Source: Alphaproteobacteria bacterium
Lineage (GTDB): Bacteria > Pseudomonadota > Alphaproteobacteria > ATCC43930 > CGMCC-115725
Assembly (NCBI GenBank): GCA_017353855.1
Contig: JAFMSA010000222.1
Coordinates: forward strand, 1-6,947
DNA: 6,947 nt
Direction of reading: 5' to 3'
Of the stretch, positions 1-6,523 are shown one piece after another. Below the pieces are notes generated by a model, which worked only from the letters and a program-made list of their open reading frames with translations, did not search any database and was not told where the DNA came from. The position numbers and the translations under genes are program-made. Every line of letters begins with the position of its first letter. Position 1 is the first letter of the stretch.

Positions 1-907
1 GCCCGGCGACGAGCGCAGAGCACGCCGGCGGCAGGTCGGCGAGCCGTAGCGGCCTGCGGGGCGGTGACGGGGCCGGGTGACGCGCCTCTTCGCTGAACCA
101 CCAATCGAGTTCCTTGCCGCAGCCGTCGCCTGGCGGCGGCGCTTGGCTGTGGCATTGGGAATTGCCGCTCGGGCAGAAAAGCCTGACGTGGAAATGATAA
201 TTGTGGCCCCACCACGGCCGAATCTTCGCCAGCCAGCCGCGGTTGGACCCCGCCTCACGGCACAGCGCGCGCTTGATCGCCGGGTTGACAAAAATACGCT
301 CCACCAGCGGCTCACGGGCAACTGCCTCGAGCAGGAGCCGGTGCTGCGGCGTCCAGGTCTTCGGGTCGATGCCGCTCCCATCCGCCGCGACAACATCGCT
401 CGCCGAGATCTCGTCTCGCTCGGTCGAGGTGAGCCGCCGATCTGGCATCGGCGTCAGCCAGATGTCGGCATCGAGCCCGGTCTGGTGCGAGCCGTGGCCC
501 GTCAGCATCGGCCCGCCGCGGGGCTGCGCGATGTCACCGACGAGAAGTCCGGGCCAGCCGGCCTCGCCCGGCAGTTTCCGAGCCAAGCGCTCGAGGAGGG
601 CGATCAGGACCGGGTGGCCCCAGGCGCGGTTGCGAGACGGGCGCATGACCTGCCAGTTCGGCCCGTCGGCGGGCAACGCGACGCCGCCGCTCAGACAGCC
701 GCGTTCGTAGCCGCCGATCGCCTGCGGCCGCCCGGGCGCTGGTGTGCTCTCGCGTCCGAACAAGACTTTCGCCGCATCCGGCGGCAGCTGCGCGAGCACG
801 ATCGCGCGCCGGGCGGCTTCCTCTGCCGCAGTGTTCTGCGCCGAGGCTTGTTCGCGGCCCAAGCAGACCAAGAGCGCCAATACCCAGCAAAGGCAGAGGC
901 CTCTCAT
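1..907 (-). CDS. mepA: Penicillin-insensitive murein endopeptidase MepA (3' end beyond the window)
   Basis: This is a periplasmic zinc peptidase of the LAS/M74 family that cuts D-Ala-mDAP cross-links in peptidoglycan. I translated it by hand from the minus strand: 302 codons are open from ATG at 907 to the window edge. Residues 1-23 form a signal peptide (hydrophobic core at 4-16, cleavage motif ASA before Gln24), which fixes the start although no good Shine-Dalgarno is present. The metal site is intact: the GHGSHQTGLDAD motif supplies His138, His141 and Asp148, and YHFHVR supplies His238 and His240. The flanking MepA signatures IFVNPAIK and RPWWGHNYHFH are also present. The E. coli protein is about 274 residues, so little should be missing at the C-terminus; the visible end (ADLPPACSALVAG) is typical of family tails. 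It lies in the same direction as the hydrolase at 1211-1972 but is separated by 303 bases, so it may have its own promoter. Identity is very secure; only the stop codon is unseen. Confidence 0.95.
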   Translation of the reverse strand, partial: MRGLCLCWVLALLVCLGREQASAQNTAAEEAARRAIVLAQLPPDAAKVLFGRESTPAPGRPQAIGGYERGCLSGGVALPADGPNWQVMRPSRNRAWGHPVLIALLERLARKLPGEAGWPGLLVGDIAQPRGGPMLTGHGSHQTGLDADIWLTPMPDRRLTSTERDEISASDVVAADGSGIDPKTWTPQHRLLLEAVAREPLVERIFVNPAIKRALCREAGSNRGWLAKIRPWWGHNYHFHVRLFCPSGNSQCHSQAPPPGDGCGKELDWWFSEEARHPAPSPPRRPLRLADLPPACSALVAG

Positions 908-927
908 TGCGGATTTTCGGGGGTGAG

Positions 928-943
928 CCGCCCTTCGGGGCGG
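928..943. repeat. 16-base GC palindrome, copy 1 (UUCG-type hairpin)
   Basis: CCGCCCTTCGGGGCGG forms a 6-bp perfect stem closed by a TTCG loop. The same sequence with one changed base (T to C at the seventh position) occurs at 1188-1203 in the same spacer. Its right flank can form a competing pairing (931-936 with 943-948) and is followed by a second hairpin, 950-956 with 964-970. It lies about 20 bases upstream of the mepA start, so it would be in the mepA mRNA leader. Confidence 0.55.
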
Positions 944-1171
944 AAGGGAGCCCCGTCACAGGGACGGGGCAGCCTCTGCCGGTCGTCACGGTCCCGAGTG
1001 GCGGGTGTTGAGCAGCATTTGAGCAGAGCCCGTTTCACGCCTATCCGCAGGCTTGTCTGCGGCCCTGCCTTCGAGAGGTGCGAGGCGAGGAGGTATTCGT
1101 ACGTCGGTCTTGAACTTCTCAACAACGTAGTCTCCGGTTCCCCTTTGATTGAGGCTGGCAACCCGGGCTCC

Positions 1172-1204
1172 GGCTTGCGCTGCAAGCCCGCCCCTCGGGG
1201 CGGG
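1172..1204 (-). terminator. Possible terminator or 3'-end hairpins of the hydrolase gene
   Basis: Directly downstream of the hydrolase stop on the minus strand come two adjacent perfect hairpins. The first is GC-only (1204-1198 with 1193-1187, loop of four). The second, GGCTTGC paired with GCAAGCC (1188-1182 with 1178-1172), shares two bases with the first, so they cannot both form at full length. The position is right for transcript termination or 3'-end protection. No T-run follows on the minus strand, so this is not a textbook intrinsic terminator. Confidence 0.3.
1188..1203. repeat. 16-base GC palindrome, copy 2
   Basis: CCGCCCCTCGGGGCGG differs from the copy at 928-943 by one base and has an outer C-G pair (1187/1204) that lengthens the stem. 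It sits 7 bases beyond the hydrolase stop codon. The pair of copies brackets about 244 bases of the spacer. Short GC-rich palindromes like this are often dispersed genome-wide in Proteobacteria; whether this one is cannot be told from one window. Confidence 0.5.
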
Positions 1205-1210
1205 GATGGG

Positions 1211-1972
1211 TTACGACGGCGGCTCTCCAAGGAGTTCATCCAAGGTTCTGCCGAGGCGGGCAAGATCGGGCTCTCTCGACAGCCGGTGATCGCCGTTTTT
1301 GACCAAGGTTACCACAACATCGCGACTCTCGAGGCGCTCGGCGAGCGAGAGGCTCGTTTGCCACGGCACGGCATCGTCACACATCCCGTGGAGCAGCCGC
1401 ACCGGACAGCGGAGCGCGATGGGTTGTTGACGCATCACAAGGTGGTGTTTGCCATCCTCGAACAGCTCCAGGTGGTGAGTGTATCCGGCGGGATTGTACT
1501 CCGACGGCAGTGTGACCGCACCGGTGACCTGCAGCTCCTGCCGCTGCGCCGGGCTGAGCCGAGGCCAGACGACGTCCTCGGTAAAATCGGGAGCTGCAGC
1601 GATGCCGACAAGGGAACAGACGCGCCCGGTTCGCGCGAGCCCGGCGAGCAGCATGATCCATCCGCCCATGCTGGAACCGACAAGGATTTGCGGTCCCTCG
1701 GTCAGCGTATCGAGCACGGCGATCGCGTCCTCCGCCCACCGGCCGATCGTGCCGGATACCAGCTCGCCGCTCGATGCGCCGTGGCCAAAATAATCGAAAC
1801 GTACAAAGGCCCGACCACGCCGGCGGCAGTAATCTTCGACAAACAGCGCCTTGGTGCCCGTCATATCGGAACGGAACCCGCCGAGAAAGACGATACCCGG
1901 GCTCAGTCCCGCGAGTTTGTGGTACGCCAGTGTTGCCCCGTCCGGACGTGGTAATATGCCAGGCGAATTCAT
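1211..1972 (-). CDS. Alpha/beta hydrolase, ABHD10-like serine esterase/thioesterase
   Basis: This 253-residue single-domain alpha/beta hydrolase has a complete catalytic triad. The nucleophile is Ser101 in GSSMGG (G-x-S-x-G), the acid Asp199 in HGMCDDAVPW, and the base His229 in NGDHRLS. The N-terminus (RPDGATLAYHKL, then FLGGFRSDMTGTKA with the oxyanion-hole region, then RFDYFGHGASSG) matches the pattern of bacterial relatives of mitochondrial ABHD10, an acyl-protein thioesterase/acyl-glucuronide esterase. There is no signal peptide or membrane segment, so it should be cytosolic. The substrate cannot be deduced. The ATG at 1972 is the only reasonable start: the next Met is residue 37, inside the core fold. 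No Shine-Dalgarno is visible (AAAAACCCCCG precedes the ATG). Its start faces the glycosyltransferase start across a gap of 24 bases or fewer; mepA follows downstream on the same strand. Confidence 0.9.
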   Translation of the reverse strand: MNSPGILPRPDGATLAYHKLAGLSPGIVFLGGFRSDMTGTKALFVEDYCRRRGRAFVRFDYFGHGASSGELVSGTIGRWAEDAIAVLDTLTEGPQILVGSSMGGWIMLLAGLARTGRVCSLVGIAAAPDFTEDVVWPRLSPAQRQELQVTGAVTLPSEYNPAGYTHHLELFEDGKHHLVMRQQPIALRCPVRLLHGMCDDAVPWQTSLSLAERLESRDVVVTLVKNGDHRLSREPDLARLGRTLDELLGEPPS

Positions 1973-1996
1973 CGGGGGTTTTTGACGGCAAGCCCA
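1973..1996. promoter_or_regulatory. Minimal divergent gap between hydrolase and glycosyltransferase starts
   Basis: The two genes start back to back with 24 bases between the ATG codons (9 bases if the TTG at 1982 is used). Any promoter for one gene must overlap the coding start of the other, so the two promoters are likely to interfere or be co-regulated. I looked in both directions and saw no strong -35/-10 pair. Neither gene has a clear Shine-Dalgarno; the G-run at 1974-1978 is 18 bases from the ATG at 1997 and only 3 from the TTG at 1982. Confidence 0.4.
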
Positions 1997-3196
1997 ATGC
2001 GCCTTGACGATAACACTGTGCCCGTTCTGCCAGAAGGGCGCCCGCCCGTGGTATTGCAGATTCTCCCGAGCCTCGTCTCCGGAGGCGCCGAACGCGGCGC
2101 AATCGATCTCGCAGGCGCGCTCGTTGCGGCGGGGTGGACCTCTTATGTGGCTTCAGCCGGCGGCCCCTTAGAACGCGAAATCTCCCGGGCAGGCGCCACC
2201 CATCTGACCCTGCCACTCGCCTCGAAGAACCCGCTGGTGATGCGCCGCAACGCCGCAAAGCTGGTCGAATTAATCCGGCGTCTCGACATCGATATCGTTC
2301 ATGCGCGCAGCCGAGCCCCCGCATGGAGCGCCTGGTCTGCCGCAAGATCGGCGGGGCGGCGCTTTGTTACGACTTTTCACAATGCCTACGACGCGCGAGG
2401 TGCGCTCAAACGCCGGTACAACTCGGTCATGGCGCGGGGGGAGCGGGTCATCGCGATCTCTCATTTTGTCGCCGAGCATGTGGCGGGTCTCTACGGCGTC
2501 GGACCCGATCGGTTGCGCACGATCCCGCGCGGCGTCGACCTTCAGGTCTTCGATCCGACCCGGGTCGGCGCACATCGGCTGATGAGCCTCGCCCGGCAGT
2601 GGCGCCTCCCTGATGGGGCAGCCGTCGTGATGCTTCCGGGCAGGCTCACGCGATGGAAAGGCGGGCCCGATTTTATCGCGGCGATCGGGGCGCTCGAGCG
2701 GCGCGACATCTGCTGCCTGCTCGTCGGCGCCGAGCAGCGCCGGGGTTTTCGCCGCGAGCTCGAAGCATTGATCGAGCAGCAAGGCCTCCGAGCCTTGTTT
2801 CGGATCGTCGATGACTGCCGCGACATGCCGGCCGCCTACATGCTGGCCGACGTCGTCGTCTCGGCTTCGAGCGACCCCGAGGGCTTTGGCCGGATTATCG
2901 TCGAAGCGCAGGCGATGGGGCGGCCGGTCGTGGCGACAGATCACGGGGGTGCGCGCGAGACAATCGTGCCGGGGGTCACTGGCTGGCTCGTGCCGGTGCG
3001 CGACGCCGCTGCACTCGGCGCCGCGATCGAACAGGCGCTGGCGATGCATGCCGGCGAGCGGGAACGCTTTGCGCGGCGCAGTATTGCGCACGTCGCCGGT
3101 CATTTCAGCCGCGAGGCAATGTGTGCCCGCACTATCGAGGTCTACGAAGAATTGCTGTTTCCCTACCCGACAGACGTCGACGCCGCAGCAGCCTGA
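1997..3196 (+). CDS. Glycosyltransferase family 4 (GT-B fold)
   Basis: This is a 399-residue retaining glycosyltransferase with the two Rossmann-like halves of the GT-B fold. It probably moves a sugar from a nucleotide-sugar donor to an envelope glycan or lipid acceptor at the inner face of the membrane. N-terminal half: VVLQILPSLVSGGAERG, with the Gly-Gly-x-Glu-Arg loop at residues 29-33, typical of the family. Around 177-181 is PRGVD, the usual linker to the donor-binding half. C-terminal half: LPGRLTRWKG with Arg216 and Lys221, expected to contact donor phosphates. Then EGFGRIIVE gives the GT4 E-x7-E pair, Glu295 and Glu303, followed by GRPVVATDHGGARE. There is no transmembrane segment. 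The start is uncertain: an in-frame TTG at 1982 would add five residues; I prefer the ATG. Donor and acceptor cannot be told. No other sugar genes are nearby, so it appears to be an isolated glycosyltransferase upstream of thrS. Confidence 0.92.
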   Translation: MRLDDNTVPVLPEGRPPVVLQILPSLVSGGAERGAIDLAGALVAAGWTSYVASAGGPLEREISRAGATHLTLPLASKNPLVMRRNAAKLVELIRRLDIDIVHARSRAPAWSAWSAARSAGRRFVTTFHNAYDARGALKRRYNSVMARGERVIAISHFVAEHVAGLYGVGPDRLRTIPRGVDLQVFDPTRVGAHRLMSLARQWRLPDGAAVVMLPGRLTRWKGGPDFIAAIGALERRDICCLLVGAEQRRGFRRELEALIEQQGLRALFRIVDDCRDMPAAYMLADVVVSASSDPEGFGRIIVEAQAMGRPVVATDHGGARETIVPGVTGWLVPVRDAAALGAAIEQALAMHAGERERFARRSIAHVAGHFSREAMCARTIEVYEELLFPYPTDVDAAAA

Positions 3197-3390
3197 CCAA
3201 AGGCCGCAACGAGGTCGGGACGCTCTTGCGCTTTGTTTGAGCGGTCCAACATCACTTGAGCCCGGCGACACGTCTTCTCACCATGCAAAGGTGGCTTGGT
3301 TAGACAGAGCCGGACGATATGGCGGATCGGCAGTATTTTCTGCACAATGTGACGGCCGCGCGAGGCAAGCATCCATGGTTTGCATCGATC
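3197..3390 (+). promoter_or_regulatory. Spacer and probable promoter/leader region of thrS
   Basis: These 194 bases hold no recognisable gene and no clear terminator for the glycosyltransferase. The best promoter-like pair is weak: TTGGTT at 3296-3301 and TATGGC at 3318-3323, with 16 bases between. If that pair is real, its -10 covers the upstream ATG at 3319, which would rule that codon out as the thrS start. No tRNA-like threonine operator or T-box structure was seen; neither would be expected as a rule in Alphaproteobacteria. Confidence 0.3.
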
Positions 3391-5379
3391 ATGCGTAACG
3401 AAAGTACCGTATTGCCGCCAATATCCTCCGAGGTCTCCGGCGACCCTGCCGGCTCAACACCGGTCTCCGTGAGCCTGCCCGACGGCAAACGCCTGACGTT
3501 TCCAGGGCCGGTTGCGGGTCCCGACATCGCGGCCGCCATCGGACCTGGGCTCGCCCGGGCGGCAATCGCGCTGCGCGTTGATGGACAGCCGCGCGATCTG
3601 GCGAGTGTGGTCGACCGGGATGCCGCAGTCGCGATCATCACACGCGAAATGCCCGAAGGGCTGGAGATCCTACGCCACGACGCGGCGCATGTCATGGCCG
3701 AGGCCGTCAAGGAGCTCTATCCCGATACCGAGGTCACGTTCGGACCGGCGACGGATACCGGGTTTTACTATGATTTCGCTCGCGCAGAGCCGTTCACTGC
3801 TGAAGATCTCGTCGGCATCGAGGAGCGGATGCGGGAGATTGTCAGACGCGACGAAAAAATCGCCCGCGAGGTCTGGGAGCGTGACGCGGCGGTCGCTTTT
3901 TTTCGCGACATCGGCGAGACCTACAAGGCGGAATACATCGGCGAAATCCCCAGGGGCGAAGAGATCAGCCTCTACCGGCAAGGCGATTTCGTCGATCTCT
4001 GCGCCGGGCCTCACCTCCCCTCTACCGGCTGTCTGGGTCAGGCGTTCAAGCTGATGAATGTGGCCGGAGCGTATTGGCGCGGCGATCCCAGGAACGCGCA
4101 GCTGCAGCGCATTTACGGAACCGCTTGGGCTAACCAGCGGGAGCTCGACCAATACCTCCACCAGCTCGAAGAAGCAGAGCGGCGCGACCATCGGCGGCTC
4201 GGGCGCGAACTCGATCTTTTTCACATGGGGGAGGAGGCGGTTGGCAGCGTCTTCTGGCATCCAAGGGGTTGGAAACTCTACCGAAATATTGAAGATTACA
4301 TGCGCAGACGGCTCGATGCCGCGGGCTATCTGGAGGTCAAGGGCCCGCAATTGCTCGACCGCAGCCTGTGGGAGGCTTCGGGACACTGGGAGAACTTTGC
4401 CGAGAACATGTTCATCGCCGAAAGCCGGGACGAGAAGATCCTCGCTTTAAAACCGATGAGCTGTCCGGGTCACGTGCTGATCTTTCGCAACCGGCTGCGC
4501 AGCTATCGCGAGCTGCCCCTGCGTCTGGCCGAGTTCGGCAGCTGCCACCGCAACGAACCCTCGGGCGCCCTGCACGGTCTGATGCGGGTGCGCGCGTTCA
4601 CGCAGGATGACGCGCATATCTTCTGCATGGAGGAGCAGATAACATCCGAAGGGATCGCGTTCTGCGAACTGTTGTTATCGATTTATCGTGATTTCGGGTT
4701 CGAGGAGGTGGGAATTAAATTCGCTGATCGCCCCCCGGTTCGGACCGGCTCGGACGAGGTGTGGGATCGCGCCGAAGCAGCATTGCGCAGTGCCGTCGAG
4801 GCGGCAGGGCTGAGCTATACGCTCAACCCCGGCGAAGGTGCCTTCTATGGACCAAAGCTCGAATTTTATTTGCGCGATGCGCTCGGTCGCGAATGGCAAT
4901 GCGGCACCTTTCAGGTTGATTTCGAGATGCCGGGCCGGCTCGGCGCCAGCTACGTCGGTGAAGACGGCGCACGTCATGTCCCGGTGATGCTGCACCGCGC
5001 CGTCCTGGGGTCGGTCGAACGCTTTATCGGCATCCTGATCGAGCATTATGCGGGTCGTTTCCCGCTATGGCTTGCGCCGGTCCAAGCCGTTGTCGCCAGC
5101 ATCACGTCCGAGACGGCCGACTACGCCGGCGAGGTCGCGCGGGCATGCACGACCGCCGGGCTCAGAGTGACCGTCGATACCGGAAACGAGAAAATCAATT
5201 ACAAGGTGCGCGAGCACAGCCTTGCTAAGATTCCGGTTATGCTTGTCGTTGGCCGACGCGAGGCTGCTAACCGCTCGGTTGCGCTGAGGCGGCTGGGAGG
5301 CAAGGAACACGAAGCCCTTGCGCTCGACGAAGCCGTCGCTAGATTGAAAGAGGAGGCGGCGGTTCCGTCGCCGTCCTGA
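3391..5379 (+). CDS. thrS: Threonyl-tRNA synthetase
   Basis: This cytosolic class II aminoacyl-tRNA synthetase charges tRNA-Thr and edits mischarged Ser-tRNA-Thr. With Met1 at 3391 the protein has 662 residues. Domains in order: a short extension, a TGS domain from about 27 (VSLPDGKRL onward), then the N2 editing domain with His96, His100, Cys204 and His208 in the H-x3-H and C-x3-H pattern. The class II catalytic core contains the three zinc ligands Cys358 (MSCPGH), His409 (DDAH) and His535 (MLHRA). Their spacing (51 and 126 residues) is the same as for Cys334/His385/His511 of E. coli. Motif 2 is EFGSCHRNEPSG, and a C-terminal anticodon-binding domain begins near PLWLAPVQ. Editing and aminoacylation sites look intact. 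The start is doubtful: ATG 3319 (686 residues), ATG 3391 and GTG 3469 (636 residues, beginning VSLPDG) are all in frame and none has a good Shine-Dalgarno. infC follows after 54 bases, so co-transcription is likely. Confidence 0.97.
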   Translation: MRNESTVLPPISSEVSGDPAGSTPVSVSLPDGKRLTFPGPVAGPDIAAAIGPGLARAAIALRVDGQPRDLASVVDRDAAVAIITREMPEGLEILRHDAAHVMAEAVKELYPDTEVTFGPATDTGFYYDFARAEPFTAEDLVGIEERMREIVRRDEKIAREVWERDAAVAFFRDIGETYKAEYIGEIPRGEEISLYRQGDFVDLCAGPHLPSTGCLGQAFKLMNVAGAYWRGDPRNAQLQRIYGTAWANQRELDQYLHQLEEAERRDHRRLGRELDLFHMGEEAVGSVFWHPRGWKLYRNIEDYMRRRLDAAGYLEVKGPQLLDRSLWEASGHWENFAENMFIAESRDEKILALKPMSCPGHVLIFRNRLRSYRELPLRLAEFGSCHRNEPSGALHGLMRVRAFTQDDAHIFCMEEQITSEGIAFCELLLSIYRDFGFEEVGIKFADRPPVRTGSDEVWDRAEAALRSAVEAAGLSYTLNPGEGAFYGPKLEFYLRDALGREWQCGTFQVDFEMPGRLGASYVGEDGARHVPVMLHRAVLGSVERFIGILIEHYAGRFPLWLAPVQAVVASITSETADYAGEVARACTTAGLRVTVDTGNEKINYKVREHSLAKIPVMLVVGRREAANRSVALRRLGGKEHEALALDEAVARLKEEAAVPSPS

Positions 5380-5389
5380 GGAAGTGCGC

Positions 5390-5437
5390 ATGGTTGCAGA
5401 GGAACCTCGTCAACCGTTGAGAGGAGATTGTACATAG
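5390..5437 (+). CDS. Possible 15-codon leader ORF overlapping the infC start
   Basis: ATG at 5390 opens a frame of 15 sense codons (MVAEEPRQPLRGDCT) ending in TAG at 5435-5437. Two things make it more than a random short frame. GAGGAAG at 5378-5384, overlapping the thrS stop codon, is a good Shine-Dalgarno at proper distance. Its stop codon also overlaps the proposed ATA start of infC in the sequence ATAG (5434-5437). Ribosomes ending here would release exactly on the infC start, the geometry of translational coupling. The peptide has no recognisable function. With no comparative data it may be chance, and the GAGGAAG could simply be incidental. Confidence 0.35.
   Translation: MVAEEPRQPLRGDCT
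5421..5426 (+). promoter_or_regulatory. Shine-Dalgarno of infC that decides its start
   Basis: GAGGAG is the strongest Shine-Dalgarno in the window. It ends 7 bases before the in-frame ATA at 5434, the normal distance. It leaves only 1 base before the in-frame TTG at 5428, too close for normal initiation. No in-frame ATG or GTG lies between the thrS stop and the conserved part of IF3. The spacing therefore argues for ATA as the start. Confidence 0.7.
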
Positions 5438-5970
5438 CCAGACCACCGCTAAACTTTACCCCCACACGCGAGGGGCCCCGCATCAATGATGAGATCGGTG
5501 TCGTGCGCGTGCGCCTCGTTGACGAGCGGGGCCAAATGGTGGGGATCGTCGGGCGCGGCGAGGCGCTTACTATGGCGGCCAATGCCGGTCTCGACCTCGT
5601 CGAGATAGCTCCCAATGCCGACCCTCCCGTCTGCAAAATTCTTGATTTCGGCAAGTATAAATATGAAGAGCAAAAGAAAAAGAATGAGGCGCGCAAAAAG
5701 CAAAAAATTATCGAGGTCAAGGAGATCAAATTGCGGCCGAGCATCGACGACCACGATTACGAGGTCAAGCGGCGCAGCATGATGAAATTCATCGAGGAGG
5801 GCGACAAGGTAAAGGTGACAATGCGGTTCCGCGGGCGCGAACTCGCGCATCAGGAGCTGGGAATGGACGTTCTCATGCGAGTCCGTGGAGACCTCGAAGA
5901 AATCGCGAAGGTTGAGCAGATGCCGCGAATGGAAGGCCGCCAGATGACGATGGTCATGTCACCGAAATAG
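5434..5970 (+). CDS. infC: Translation initiation factor IF3, probable ATA start
   Basis: IF3 binds the 30S subunit, prevents early joining of the 50S subunit and checks the start codon and initiator tRNA. The protein has 178 residues if it begins at ATA 5434 (ARPPLNFTPTREGPRIN), normal for the family. The N-terminal domain runs to about 72 and includes GPRIND, LVEIAPNADPPVCKILDFGKY. A lysine-rich helical linker follows at about 74-93 (YEEQKKKNEARKKQK). The C-terminal domain (EIKLRPSIDDHDYEVK to QMTMVMSPK) is complete. The frame can be opened at TTG 5428 (180 residues), but the Shine-Dalgarno at 5421-5426 fits ATA. E. coli infC starts with AUU and IF3 represses its own translation through that unusual codon; the same logic would apply here. 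It lies 54 bases after thrS in the same reading frame, while rpmI, often close behind, is 658 bases away. Confidence 0.96.
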   Translation: MARPPLNFTPTREGPRINDEIGVVRVRLVDERGQMVGIVGRGEALTMAANAGLDLVEIAPNADPPVCKILDFGKYKYEEQKKKNEARKKQKIIEVKEIKLRPSIDDHDYEVKRRSMMKFIEEGDKVKVTMRFRGRELAHQELGMDVLMRVRGDLEEIAKVEQMPRMEGRQMTMVMSPK

Positions 5971-6156
5971 CCTTTGCCAGGCGGCTTACCCCGTCATAAC
6001 GCCCAAAGAAGAAGTGAAGTGAATTGAACGGAGCGCGCCGCGCCATCGCTCGGACCTCGATGGAAGTCGTCGTGTAGCCGGCCGCAGGTCGCGGAGGTCT
6101 GCAGCGGGCGAGGAGGCGTGAGGCCCCCGCACTCCGGTCCAGACGAGGCTCGCTCC

Positions 6157-6251
6157 CCCGGCCCGTGCCAAGCCGGGTGAGGATTCTCACGCAAGGCCCG
6201 CCTTGGTAATCGGGAAGCCGCGGCTCGTTATTCGCGCCGCCTCGCGGCGCG
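6157..6251. repeat. Run of short perfect inverted repeats
   Basis: Within 95 bases there are five perfect inverted repeats in series. CCCGGC 6157-6162 pairs with GCCGGG 6172-6177. GTGAG 6177-6181 pairs with CTCAC 6186-6190. CAAGG 6192-6196 pairs with CCTTG 6201-6205. AGCCGCGGCT at 6216-6225 is a self-palindrome. CGCGCCGC 6233-6240 pairs with GCGGCGCG 6244-6251. They could form stacked hairpins in RNA of either strand. None is followed by a T-run. High GC raises the chance rate of such pairs, but GTGAG/CTCAC and CAAGG/CCTTG are not GC-only. Confidence 0.45.
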
Positions 6252-6523
6252 GATCGAGGATCGGGTGACGCCGTTTGCCCGGCAGATGCGCCGGAGGCCG
6301 CAATGGCGGGGGTGCTCGGCCTCGCAACCTGATTGATGCCTGGCTTACTTCGACTTCTCGCCCCGAGCGGGGTGCGGTCGCCGTCAAGCGGCCGCGGGCG
6401 CAGCTGCGACAGAGGGGTGTTCCGGTTCTTGTCGCGCCTGCTCGCGAGGCGAAGCTGGTCCCGAAATGTGCGGCCGGCCTATCCCACTCGACTGCCGGTG
6501 AGCGCATGGCGTCTGCTCGCTCC

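Larger units (their letters stand above)
908..1210. other. Gene-free, hairpin-rich spacer between the hydrolase and mepA
   Basis: No reading frame in this stretch shows recognisable protein features; the 119-residue minus-strand frame covering most of it has no recognisable domain and overlaps both neighbours. What can be seen is a series of short perfect inverted repeats. These are 928-933 with 938-943 (TTCG loop), 950-956 with 964-970, 1045-1050 with 1057-1062, 1172-1178 with 1182-1188, and 1187-1193 with 1198-1204. The spacer should contain the mepA 5' leader and possibly its promoter on the minus strand, but I could not pick out a convincing -35/-10 pair. It could be an intergenic repeat element of REP type or the decayed remains of an insertion; neither can be shown from this window. 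Confidence 0.6.

Noticed and set aside
904..1263. A 119-residue minus-strand frame filling the hydrolase-mepA spacer
   Set aside because: It overlaps the end of the hydrolase and the mepA start codon in another frame, spans several perfect hairpins and has no recognisable domain. I treat the spacer as noncoding.
77..1954. A 625-residue plus-strand open frame
   Set aside because: It lies antisense to two clear genes, mepA (signal peptide, HxxxxxxD and HxH motifs) and the alpha/beta hydrolase (full catalytic triad). Its own product has no domain-like pattern and is rich in Arg, Pro and Ala. It is a GC-driven shadow frame.
1377..2345. A 322-residue minus-strand open frame across the divergent gap
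   Set aside because: It overlaps the hydrolase in another frame and runs antisense into the glycosyltransferase; its product is arginine-rich with no motif. It is a shadow.
2270..3271. A 333-residue minus-strand open frame
   Set aside because: It is antisense to the glycosyltransferase, whose GT4 motifs are complete. No recognisable domain is present in the antisense product.
3197..3390. A T-box or threonine-type attenuator/operator upstream of thrS
   Set aside because: No T-box consensus, tRNA-like arm, Thr-rich leader peptide or terminator with T-run could be found.
5971..6040. An intrinsic terminator behind infC
   Set aside because: There is no stable hairpin followed by a T-run in this stretch; termination may be Rho-dependent or lie further downstream.
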